From an uncultured Acetobacteraceae bacterium (GTDB lineage Bacteria; Pseudomonadota; Alphaproteobacteria; Acetobacterales; Acetobacteraceae), in assembly GCA_943912335.1 (NCBI GenBank), contig CALTUD010000002.1, positions 124,001 through 188,000 of the forward strand: a stretch of 64,000 nt of DNA. The letters run 5' to 3'. The notes under the pieces were generated by a model. The model made no database searches, was not told the DNA's origin, and saw nothing but the letters and a program-made list of their open reading frames with translations. Numbering within the stretch: position 1 is the first letter of the stretch; every line of letters begins with the position of its first letter. Shown here piece by piece: positions 1 to 7,401 of this stretch. Both the position numbers and the translations under genes were made by a program.

Positions 1-378
1 AGGCAGGGCCGCGATTTCCGGCACCGCGGCCAGACAGGACGCGACGAACCCCTTCATGTCGCACGCACCTCTCGCGACGGCCCGCCCATCCGCCACATGC
101 AGACGGAACGGATCGGTCCGCCACGCCTGCCCCTCCACCGGCACGGTATCGACATGCCCCGACAAGGCCAGTCCGCCATCCACCGCCGGCCCGATCACCG
201 CGTGCAGATTGGCCTTGGTCCCGTCCGCGTTCAGAGACCGGCGCGCGACGATCCCATGCCCGGCCAGATAGCGCTCGATCCAGTCGATCAGCGGAAGATT
301 CGATTTCGCGCTGGTGCTGTCGAACCCCACCAGGCTGTCCAGTATCTGCAGGGTGGTCAGGATCGGCCCGCTTCGCAT
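1..378 (-). CDS. argE: Acetylornithine deacetylase ArgE, N-terminal part (runs off the window)
   Basis: M20-family metallohydrolase that removes the acetyl group from N-acetylornithine in arginine synthesis (or a close M20 relative). The first 126 residues are visible. Residues near the start read ILDSLVGFDSTSAKSNLP, typical of ArgE. Further on are the M20 metal-site motif GHVDTVPVEGQAW and the following ARGACDMKGF, which carries the bridging Asp. Start is the ATG on the minus strand at 378. The C-terminal half lies outside the window, so the whole active site cannot be checked. Confidence 0.85.
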   Translation of the reverse strand, partial: MRSGPILTTLQILDSLVGFDSTSAKSNLPLIDWIERYLAGHGIVARRSLNADGTKANLHAVIGPAVDGGLALSGHVDTVPVEGQAWRTDPFRLHVADGRAVARGACDMKGFVASCLAAVPEIAALP

Positions 379-501
379 CCCGCCATCCTATACCGGACCC
401 ATCATCGGGCAATGGCATCCGGGCGCGGCACCCGATCGGCAGCTCTGCCCCGTTCGGGCTTGCCGACCGTTCCCGGCGCAGCCAGGATCGCCGTTATCAC
501 G

Positions 502-1731
502 ATGCTGACAGACGCGCCCCGCCTCCACCCCCTGCATCGCGCCTGGCAGAGTCTGCCCGCGCGCACGCGCCGTCTTTGGCTGGCGCGGGGCAGCGCATGG
601 CTGGCCCCCAGCCCGGATCGCACCCCGCCCACGCACGCCAACGGCGTCATCATCGGCGGCGAGATCGGCCGCGCCTCCGGCCTCGGCGAATCCGCACGGC
701 TCATGGCCGCCGCTCTCCGCACCCTCGGCGTCCCGGGCGGCGCGATCGAGGCCGGACCCGGCATCCGCGCAGGCCGCGCCCTCCGCGACTGGCCCGACCG
801 CTCCGCGCTCGTGCTGCACGTCAACGCCCCCGTGCTCCCAGCGGCGCTCATTGGTCTCGGCCGCCGGGCCCTGCGCGGTCGCCGCGTCGTCGGCTTCTGG
901 GCCTGGGAACTCCCCACCGTCCCCGCGCACTGGCGCCCCGCCCTCCGCCTCGTGCACGACGTCTGGGCCCCGTCGCGCTTCACCGCGGACGCCCTCCGCA
1001 CACTCGGCCTCGACCACGTCCGGGTCGTCCCGCACCCCGTCGCAGCGGCCCCGCCGGTGCCCTCCGCCCTCGACCGTCAGGCCTTCGGTCTCGACCCCGA
1101 CGCCGTCGTGACCCTGTGCTCCTTCAGCCTCGCCTCCTCCTTCGAGCGCAAGAACCCGCTCGCCGCCATCGAGGCCCACCGCACCGCCTTCGCCGACCGC
1201 CCCGACCGAATCCTCGTGCTCAAGGCCGGCCACGGCGAACACTACCCGGACGACCTCGCCCGCCTCCGCAACGCCATCGGCGACGCCCCCAACATCCGCC
1301 TCGAAACCCGCACGCTCCCCGCGGCCGACATGCACGCGCTCACACGCAGTTGCGACATCGTGCTTTCCCTGCACAGAAGCGAAGGCTTCGGTCTCGTCCC
1401 CGCCGAAGCCATGCTGCTGGGCAAACCCGTCATCGCCACGAACTGGTCCGCCACCACCGAATTCCTCGACGAGAGCTGCGGCGTGCCGATCCGCTACCGC
1501 CTCATCCCCGCACGCGATCCGCGCGGCGTGTTCGAGGCCCCCGGCGCGGTCTGGGCCGATGCCGACATCGCCGACGCCGCCCAGGCCCTCCGCACCCTCG
1601 CCGATGCGCCCGAGCGTCGCGCGGCCATCGGCGACGCCGCGCGACGCGTCGCGACCGCCCGTCTCGGCACGGCCGGACTCGAAGCCGCCCTGGCCGCCAT
1701 CGGCGTCCCCACATCGGGCACCCGCGTTTGA
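502..1731 (+). CDS. GT4-family glycosyltransferase
   Basis: Probable sugar transferase of the GT-B fold acting on a lipid-linked or cell-surface glycan; donor and acceptor cannot be read from the sequence. The 409-residue protein has an N-terminal half with GEIGRASGLGESARLMA, a linker with SFERKNPLAAIEAH, and the GT4 donor-site signature SEGFGLVPAEAMLLGKPVI near residue 300. ATG at 502 is chosen because the upstream in-frame extension overlaps the divergent argE coding strand and looks like a shadow. The stop overlaps the TTG start of the next gene, so the two glycosyltransferases are probably translationally coupled. Confidence 0.8.
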   Translation: MLTDAPRLHPLHRAWQSLPARTRRLWLARGSAWLAPSPDRTPPTHANGVIIGGEIGRASGLGESARLMAAALRTLGVPGGAIEAGPGIRAGRALRDWPDRSALVLHVNAPVLPAALIGLGRRALRGRRVVGFWAWELPTVPAHWRPALRLVHDVWAPSRFTADALRTLGLDHVRVVPHPVAAAPPVPSALDRQAFGLDPDAVVTLCSFSLASSFERKNPLAAIEAHRTAFADRPDRILVLKAGHGEHYPDDLARLRNAIGDAPNIRLETRTLPAADMHALTRSCDIVLSLHRSEGFGLVPAEAMLLGKPVIATNWSATTEFLDESCGVPIRYRLIPARDPRGVFEAPGAVWADADIADAAQALRTLADAPERRAAIGDAARRVATARLGTAGLEAALAAIGVPTSGTRV

Positions 1732-2918
1732 CCGACGCACCGCCTCTGCGCGTACTGGTCTGGCAATGGGGCCGCTTCGGCGCGGGCCCCCGCGTCGGCG
1801 CCGAACTCGCCGCAGGCCTCGACGCCCTTACGGGCTGCGACGCGCTCCTCTCCCTCTCCACGGGCGCCGAGATCATGCGCGCGGGCCAACCCTGGCGCGG
1901 CAAGGTCGCCCTCCCGGTCGCCACCTACAGCACGCGAATCGGTTTCGCGCTCCGTATGCTCGGCCGCGTGCTCCGCCAGTCCCAGCTCCGCCGGCGCATC
2001 GCCGCCCTTCGCCCGGACGTCGCCATCTGCGCCATGCCCGGCCCGCTCGACCTGGAAATGGCCTCCGTCCTGCGCGCCCTCGGCGTGCCGTTCCTGGTCA
2101 TGGTCCACGACGCCGATCGTCACCCCGGCGACGGCTCCGCTCTGCAGATGGCCCTGCAACGCCAACTGATCCGCCGCTCGAACGGCCTGGTCGCCCTGTC
2201 CGCGCACGTCGCCGCCCGCCTCGAACAACAGAAACTGGTGCGGAACCGTCCGCTGCTCATCTCCAGCCTGCCGCCCTTCGTGTTCGGCCCGCGCCCGGCA
2301 GCACCCCTCTCGCACGGCGGCGCCCTGCGCCTGCTCTTCTTCGGCCGACTGCTGCCCTACAAAGGCCTCGACCTGCTCGCCGACGCGCTCGAACGCGGCA
2401 TGCCGCAAGGCCTCTCCCTCCGCGTCGTCGGCCAGGGCCCGGATTCCCCCGAACTCGCCCGTCTGGCCGCGATCCCCGGCGTCACCGTCGAAAACCGCTG
2501 GGTGCCGGAAGACGAGATCGGCACCCTGATCGCCTGGGCCGACGCGCTCGTGCTGCCCTACCGCGAAGCCAGCCAAAGCGGCGTCGCCGCCGCTGCGATC
2601 GCGGCTCGGCGCTGGGTGGTGTCAACGCGGGTGGGCGGGTTGGTGGAGCAGTTCCGGGATGAGCCGATGGCGGTCTTGTGCGATGCGGAGGCGGGTGCGC
2701 TTCATGCCGCAGTCACCCAACTCGTCCGCAGTCCGCCTATGTTGGCTGCTGTTTCGAAAGATCCATACGCTGCCTGGAACCGAACTGCGGCTGTGTTACT
2801 GCAGGGGATCAGGCGGGTCATGCCGGTGCAGACGACGGCGGTCGCGACAACAGGACTTCGGGTCGTGGGCTTTATCCGGAACCTGATTGGACGAAACGTC
2901 TCTAGGCGTGTCGGCTAA
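1728..2918 (+). CDS. Second glycosyltransferase, GT4-like, TTG start
   Basis: A 396-residue GT-B-type glycosyltransferase. The N-terminal domain begins LRVLVWQWGRFGAGPRVG, and the C-terminal domain contains LRLLFFGRLLPYKGLDLLAD and a donor-site region ending VLPYREASQSGVAAAA. The long open frame upstream is an artefact of overlap with the previous gene; the real start is most likely TTG at 1728, which overlaps the previous stop (TTGA). No membrane segment is evident. It probably works with its neighbour on the same polysaccharide or glycolipid. The last ~100 residues are less conserved-looking and lower in GC. Confidence 0.75.
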   Translation: MTDAPPLRVLVWQWGRFGAGPRVGAELAAGLDALTGCDALLSLSTGAEIMRAGQPWRGKVALPVATYSTRIGFALRMLGRVLRQSQLRRRIAALRPDVAICAMPGPLDLEMASVLRALGVPFLVMVHDADRHPGDGSALQMALQRQLIRRSNGLVALSAHVAARLEQQKLVRNRPLLISSLPPFVFGPRPAAPLSHGGALRLLFFGRLLPYKGLDLLADALERGMPQGLSLRVVGQGPDSPELARLAAIPGVTVENRWVPEDEIGTLIAWADALVLPYREASQSGVAAAAIAARRWVVSTRVGGLVEQFRDEPMAVLCDAEAGALHAAVTQLVRSPPMLAAVSKDPYAAWNRTAAVLLQGIRRVMPVQTTAVATTGLRVVGFIRNLIGRNVSRRVG

Positions 2919-3266
2919 CCGCGTCATCTCTGTCGTCTGGAAACCTATACTTTTTTGCGCCAAAACCAGACATTAACAGTCTGGGCGGCAATGGCGGACA
3001 TGGGTGGAAAACAGCTAGTCCGCTTCAGCGCAGAAAGACAGAATAGCCGACATTTCCATATCAGCACGACTTGGGCCGAATCCGGTCCGGCAGCTTCACG
3101 GAAGTGTCGTCGAGATCGCTGCCGTCCGGGGCTGGGCGATGTCAACCCTTCGACCTATTCTGAATTGGAGCATGGCTAACATCCTTCGCGTTCTGAACCG
3201 TTTCATTGACTGGCCTCTCACGCGATCTGCAGGGGTCTGCAGTGAAATTCCCGTCTGGCCGATCTT
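2919..3266. other. Intergenic stretch without a convincing gene
   Basis: About 350 bases between the glycosyltransferase pair and the RusA island. Short open frames on both strands lack plausible ribosome sites and family resemblance. Base composition falls here toward that of the island, so this may be its left edge. No flanking direct repeat was found by eye. Confidence 0.5.
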
Positions 3267-3917
3267 TTACCTTTTCAAGGGCAGGGCTTCTTCGTTTCGC
3301 CCAGCTGGGACCAGGATCACGTCTAGGCTACGAGGTGTCCAGCCGAGGCATGCGGGCGCTTGGCTAATATATTCAAGGAGCAACCTGCAAAAACGGTTGT
3401 AGACCGTTCGGGCATTGCTTTGATCGACGTGGAAATTGGGAAAGGTTTTTTGCATCGCGACTCTTGAGAATCGGTCAAGAATTGGGAATGCATTGGGTTT
3501 ATGGAAGTGAAGATACTTTGAACAGAAGGACTCGCGATTAAAACTGTTACCTCCTCCCCACGCCTTTATTGTGTCGCCGACGAGCCCGTTGAGTTTAGCG
3601 TGGATGTCAATGATCTCATTGGCCCGCTCTTCCTCGAACCGGTATTCAAACGGTATTCTGTTCAGACAAATGTCGATTTTATTTCGGTGCAACTTCTCTG
3701 CGAAGAGCAGGGTGAGGTTTGTCCCGCTATCAATTGCCTTACCCGCGCCGCGTTCGATGGTGGCCGAATACGTGCGGCCGATGATGGTGACTTTTCCGGC
3801 CGTAACGGCTGGGTCACCATGCCCTGGATGCTCGACACACATACGATAGAGGATCTGGTTCTCAAAAAATCCGCCGGCAGTCGTAATGTCATGACAATAA
3901 TCTTTCTGTGACGCCAT
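3267..3917 (-). CDS. Uncharacterised protein, second gene of the RusA-like island
   Basis: A 216-residue soluble protein without signal peptide or membrane segment. A central stretch reads FCSKYLHFHKPNAFPILDRF; a 'SKxLHF-x-P-x-FPI-D' pattern of this sort occurs in small prokaryotic proteins with an OGG-like helix-hairpin-helix glycosylase fold, so a DNA-repair or DNA-binding fold is possible but unproven. It lies 45 bases downstream of the RusA-fusion gene on the same strand, so the two are probably one operon. Both are clearly lower in G+C than the genes on either side, which suggests horizontal acquisition. Function unknown. Confidence 0.6.
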   Translation of the reverse strand: MASQKDYCHDITTAGGFFENQILYRMCVEHPGHGDPAVTAGKVTIIGRTYSATIERGAGKAIDSGTNLTLLFAEKLHRNKIDICLNRIPFEYRFEEERANEIIDIHAKLNGLVGDTIKAWGGGNSFNRESFCSKYLHFHKPNAFPILDRFSRVAMQKTFPNFHVDQSNARTVYNRFCRLLLEYISQAPACLGWTPRSLDVILVPAGRNEEALPLKR

Positions 3918-3962
3918 GGGCCACCTCTGTATAGATGCGGATTAAGCCAGGCATGCCGGGGT

Positions 3963-4847
3963 TCAGGCGTTGAATTCGTGTGGCAGATGATCTTCTGGAG
4001 GCCCATCCGCAATGAGCTTCGCGAGATTGGTATAGTTAATTCTAACACTTGCGAGAATCTTTTCAATGCTTGCGATTATGTCAGCGTTTTCGCTCTTCCA
4101 GGCAGTGAAGGCTGCCTGCCAGCTCTTCCGGTCATGCATTCTAAATCCATCGTCGATCCTACTTTTATGATAGCCGCGGGCCGATGAGGAGGAAAAATAC
4201 ATGGATTGGCGATAGGCCGTAAGCCGATCAGCGCCCTTTGCGCGAAGCAGGTGACGCCCGCTCGCTTTGACCGAACTCATCACCTCCATAATCAACAAGC
4301 CTGTGTAATGGTTGCGGGCGGATATATCCTCTTGGCCGCCGTCGCTCCACAATCGGCGGCTCTGCGGATACCAAAGACCATCCGGCATTTGAAAGAACTC
4401 AACTGTCTTCATGATGAAATCATCTGGGGAGCTAAGGATGTCGACCGAGAAGGATGGCTCTTCGGCGCCGTTGTTATCAAGCCAAGAGATTGTTAAGGTT
4501 TGAACCTGGGCATCGTCGAGCAAAATACCGCCCGGTCCCTTCAGCCCGTCAAGGATAGCCTTAGCGTAATTGTCGAGATCAGCCGTGTCCGACGTCTCCA
4601 GAACCGTCTGAACGTCAACATGCAGGGTAATCTCTAACTTTACCTCGCTGCTGAAGAAGAACTTGTTCGTGAGCTTGTCTTGGATAGCCTTCCGGAACGC
4701 GGCGCGTTTCGCGCCCCCTGCACCGTAGGGAACCGGTGGAAAGTCAAAACGCTGCCGCCACTCGCCGAACATCGGATTCAAGCCGGCGTCCGCGCCTTTG
4801 AGTTCATGCTCGTATGCGCTGGTGTCGTCCAAACGTTTGGTCTCCAT
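3963..4847 (-). CDS. RusA-like Holliday-junction endonuclease domain fused to an unknown C-terminal domain
   Basis: 294 residues. The N-terminal ~140 residues match the RusA pattern: DTADLDNYAKAILDGLKG supplies paired acidic residues (D90, D92), N93, K96 and D100, followed by LLDDAQVQTL with D111 and D112. These correspond to the catalytic Asp and Lys positions of RusA, a metal-dependent four-way-junction resolvase. RusA proteins are normally about 120 residues; here another ~150 residues of unknown fold follow. ATG at 4847 is used. It heads a two-gene, lower-GC operon with no other phage genes nearby, so it is not simply part of a prophage replication module. Confidence 0.65.
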   Translation of the reverse strand: METKRLDDTSAYEHELKGADAGLNPMFGEWRQRFDFPPVPYGAGGAKRAAFRKAIQDKLTNKFFFSSEVKLEITLHVDVQTVLETSDTADLDNYAKAILDGLKGPGGILLDDAQVQTLTISWLDNNGAEEPSFSVDILSSPDDFIMKTVEFFQMPDGLWYPQSRRLWSDGGQEDISARNHYTGLLIMEVMSSVKASGRHLLRAKGADRLTAYRQSMYFSSSSARGYHKSRIDDGFRMHDRKSWQAAFTAWKSENADIIASIEKILASVRINYTNLAKLIADGPPEDHLPHEFNA

Positions 4848-5068
4848 AGCAGCTTATTCATAGCGGCAGCCACCCACCACAGATAGATCGTCGTCCCGAA
4901 TGTCTGCTTCCGAGGCGTGCTGATCAGGCCGTGACTGTCCGGGATGGGTCGGAAGCTGCCAAGGGCGAACCTCAGTGGATGTCCGCTTTACGCTACCTCT
5001 CCCTGCAAAGCAGTCAGCCGACTATCGGCCCAAAACCCCTTCTATTCCAAATAGTCAGTCTAGCTTCC

Positions 5069-6211
5069 CTAACCCCGCCCCGCCGCCTGCCGCCCCTCGT
5101 ACACCCGCAACCGTATCCCCAGCAGCTTCTCGATATTCCGCAGCGCCACCCGCTCCGACCCCGCGCATAGGCTGATCGCGATCCCCCGCGCACCCGCCCG
5201 CGCCGTTCGCCCCACGCGATGCACATACGTCTCCGGCACCTCCGGAATCTCGTAGTTCACCACATGCGTCAGATCGGCGATGTCGATCCCACGCGCCGCC
5301 ACATCCGTCGCCACCAGCACCGGAAACGCCCCGCGCCGGAAGTCCGCCAGCACACGGTCCCGCTGCGCCTGGCTCTTGTCGCCATGGATCGCCGAGGCGC
5401 GGATGCCCGCGCTGTCCAGCGCCTGCAACAACGCATCCACGTTCTGCTTCGTCCGCACGAACACCAGCGTCCGCTCCATCCGTCCGCCGCGCAGCATGTC
5501 CACCAGCAGCGCGCGCTTCTGCCCGCCTTCGGCGAACACGATGCGATGGTCGATCCGCTCGGCGGTGGAGGAGGGCGGGGCGGTCGCGATCGTCACCGGG
5601 TTGCGCAGAAGCTGCTTCGCCAGAGCCGCGATCGGCGCCGGCATCGTGGCCGAGAACAGCAAGGTTTGCCGCTCCTCCGGCAGATGCTCGGCGATGCTCC
5701 GCACCTCGTCGATGAAGCCGAGATCGAGCATGTGGTCTGCCTCATCCAGCACCAGAATGCCGGTCTCATGCAGACGCAGCGTTCCGCTCCTGAGATGGTC
5801 CAGCAGGCGCCCTGGCGTCGCCACCACCAGATCGATCCCGTTACCCAGCGCCCGGTCCTGCTTGTCGCGCGGCACGCCGCCCACCAGCGTGGTGGCGCGC
5901 AGCGTGGTGCGCCGCCCGAACGTGCGCGCGGCATCGCAGATCTGCTTCGCCAGCTCCCGCGTCGGCGCCAGCACCAGCGCCTGGCACGTGCCCGGATCGG
6001 CCCGCTCGCCGCTCTCCAGCAGCCGATGCAGGATCGGCAGAACGAAGCTCGCCGTCTTGCCGGTGCCGGTGCGCGCCAGCCCGATCAGGTCGCGCCCGCG
6101 CATCACCACGGGGATCGCCTCGGTCTGGATCGGCGTCGGCTGCAACATCTCGGCGGCCTGGAGGGCCTGCAGCAGGGGCTCGGCGAGGCCGAGGGCGGCG
6201 AACGCGGTCAT
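5069..6211 (-). CDS. DEAD-box RNA helicase
   Basis: ATP-dependent RNA helicase of the RhlE/DbpA-like bacterial group, 380 residues. Motifs in order: Q motif region (LQPTPIQTEAIP), Walker A ARTGTGKTAS, PTREL, TPGRL, DEAD box (VLDEADHML), SAT, and in the second RecA domain VATDVAARGIDIADL and HRVGRTARAG. The protein ends soon after motif VI with a short basic tail, so it is a core-only helicase probably used in ribosome assembly or RNA turnover. ATG at 6211 is preferred over an in-frame codon 13 residues upstream that lies in the repeat element. Divergent from the ELM1 gene. Confidence 0.9.
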   Translation of the reverse strand: MTAFAALGLAEPLLQALQAAEMLQPTPIQTEAIPVVMRGRDLIGLARTGTGKTASFVLPILHRLLESGERADPGTCQALVLAPTRELAKQICDAARTFGRRTTLRATTLVGGVPRDKQDRALGNGIDLVVATPGRLLDHLRSGTLRLHETGILVLDEADHMLDLGFIDEVRSIAEHLPEERQTLLFSATMPAPIAALAKQLLRNPVTIATAPPSSTAERIDHRIVFAEGGQKRALLVDMLRGGRMERTLVFVRTKQNVDALLQALDSAGIRASAIHGDKSQAQRDRVLADFRRGAFPVLVATDVAARGIDIADLTHVVNYEIPEVPETYVHRVGRTARAGARGIAISLCAGSERVALRNIEKLLGIRLRVYEGRQAAGRG

Positions 6212-6236
6212 CGTGTCGTATCCGGCGGTGGTGGTT

Positions 6237-6353
6237 GTTCTTTTTTGCAAAAAAGAACCAAAAAACTCTTATCCGTTTGGAGCGGAGGGCCGGGCCGGTG
6301 TGAGGACCCAACGGACAGAAGTCTTTTTGCTTCTTTTTCTTCAGAAAAAGAAG
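6237..6353. repeat. Compound inverted-repeat element between divergent genes
   Basis: Three nested or serial inverted repeats lie in 117 bases: a perfect 22-base palindrome with a TTTTTTGCAAAAAA core (6237-6258), an inner pair TCCGTTTGG (6272-6280) and CCCAACGGA (6307-6315) matching at 8 of 9 positions, and a perfect 11-base hairpin with a TC loop (6330-6353, arms CTTCTTTTTCT and AGAAAAAGAAG). Since both flanking genes are transcribed outward, terminators are unexpected here; a dispersed palindromic element is more likely. Confidence 0.6.
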
Positions 6354-6405
6354 GCTCCTCCCCCGCCGATTGACGCCACCACCCCCGCCCCCCACAACCG
6401 CTCCC

Positions 6406-7401
6406 ATGCGAAACACCGACGCAACGCCCGACGGCGCGATCCTCTCGGAAGGATTCGCCGGTCTCGAATCGCAAGCCTTCGGCCTGGCCGAACGCGCGGG
6501 GCTCCTGCTCGAAGCCCGCACGCTGCGCCGGCGCGGCGTGCTGTCCCGTCTCGCTCCCGCCGCGTGGCCGCGCCCGCTCTCCCAGGTCGAACCGCTCGGC
6601 CCCCTGCCGGACGGGCTGCTCTTCACCCTGGGCGGGGCAGGGGCCTCGGTCGGCGCCGCACTGCGCCGCCAGACAGGCCGCAGGATCGTGCAGATCCAGA
6701 ACCCGCGCATGCGTCTCGACCGGTTCGATCTGGTGGTCGCCAACACCCATGACGAGATCGACGGCCCCAACGTGCTGGTGGCCCGCACCGCGCTCCATCG
6801 CGTCACGCCCGGGAAACTCGACGCCGCCCGCGCCGAATGGACGCCCCGTCTCGCCCATCTCCGCCGCCCGTTGGTCTCGGTGCTGGTCGGCGGCTCCAAC
6901 GGGCGCTTCCGTTTGGGCGAGCCAGAGGCGCAGGCCCTGGCCGACAAGCTCGCCGCGATGATGCGCACCGACGGCGTCGGCGTGGCCGTCACCCCCTCGC
7001 GCCGCACCGCCCTCCCGGTCCGCGCCATTCTGGAACGTACGCTGCGCCCGCTCGGCGCCTTCGTCTGGGATATGGAGGGCGAGAACCCCTATCTCGGCCT
7101 GCTCGCCTGCGCCGACGCGATCGTCGTGACCGCGGACAGCGTGTCGATGGTCTCCGAAGCCGCCGCCACCACCGTGCCGGTGATGGTGGAACGACTGCCC
7201 GGCCGCTCGCGTCGGATCGGCCTGTTTCTGCAGGCGCTGATTGACGCCGGACGGATTCGGTTTTTCAACGGCGGAATAGAAGGCCGCGATGCGTTCCCGC
7301 TGGACGATACGGGGCCGGTCGCGGCGGAATTGTGCCGCCGGCTGGGCCTGCCGGAACCGCCAGCACCGCGACAGCAGGCCCCGGTTGGGAACCCGTTCTG
7401 A
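6406..7401 (+). CDS. ELM1/GtrOC1-family protein
   Basis: 331-residue protein resembling the mitochondrial fission ELM1-like family found in alphaproteobacteria, a GT-B-related fold of uncertain biochemical role. Family-like segments include ILSEGFAGLESQAFGLAE near the start, IVQIQNPRMRLDRFDLVV, VLVGGSNGRFRL in the middle and CADAIVVTADSVSMVSEAA toward the end. ATG at 6406 is chosen over an in-frame start 12 residues upstream that would add only a proline run. The stop overlaps the ATG of the next gene (TGATG), suggesting coupling. Confidence 0.75.
   Translation: MRNTDATPDGAILSEGFAGLESQAFGLAERAGLLLEARTLRRRGVLSRLAPAAWPRPLSQVEPLGPLPDGLLFTLGGAGASVGAALRRQTGRRIVQIQNPRMRLDRFDLVVANTHDEIDGPNVLVARTALHRVTPGKLDAARAEWTPRLAHLRRPLVSVLVGGSNGRFRLGEPEAQALADKLAAMMRTDGVGVAVTPSRRTALPVRAILERTLRPLGAFVWDMEGENPYLGLLACADAIVVTADSVSMVSEAAATTVPVMVERLPGRSRRIGLFLQALIDAGRIRFFNGGIEGRDAFPLDDTGPVAAELCRRLGLPEPPAPRQQAPVGNPF

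Noticed and set aside
576..1727. Long N-terminal extension of the second glycosyltransferase
   Set aside because: The extension is an out-of-frame reading of the first glycosyltransferase gene, Arg/Pro-rich, and unlike GT proteins.
388..1740. Long open frame on the minus strand opposite the first glycosyltransferase
   Set aside because: High GC keeps antisense frames open; composition is Gly/Ala/Asp/Arg-biased, no family resemblance, and the plus strand encodes a clear GT4 enzyme.
2941..5068. Insertion sequence or direct repeats flanking the RusA island
   Set aside because: Both flanks share only short words such as GTCCGCTT; no terminal inverted repeats or transposase were seen.
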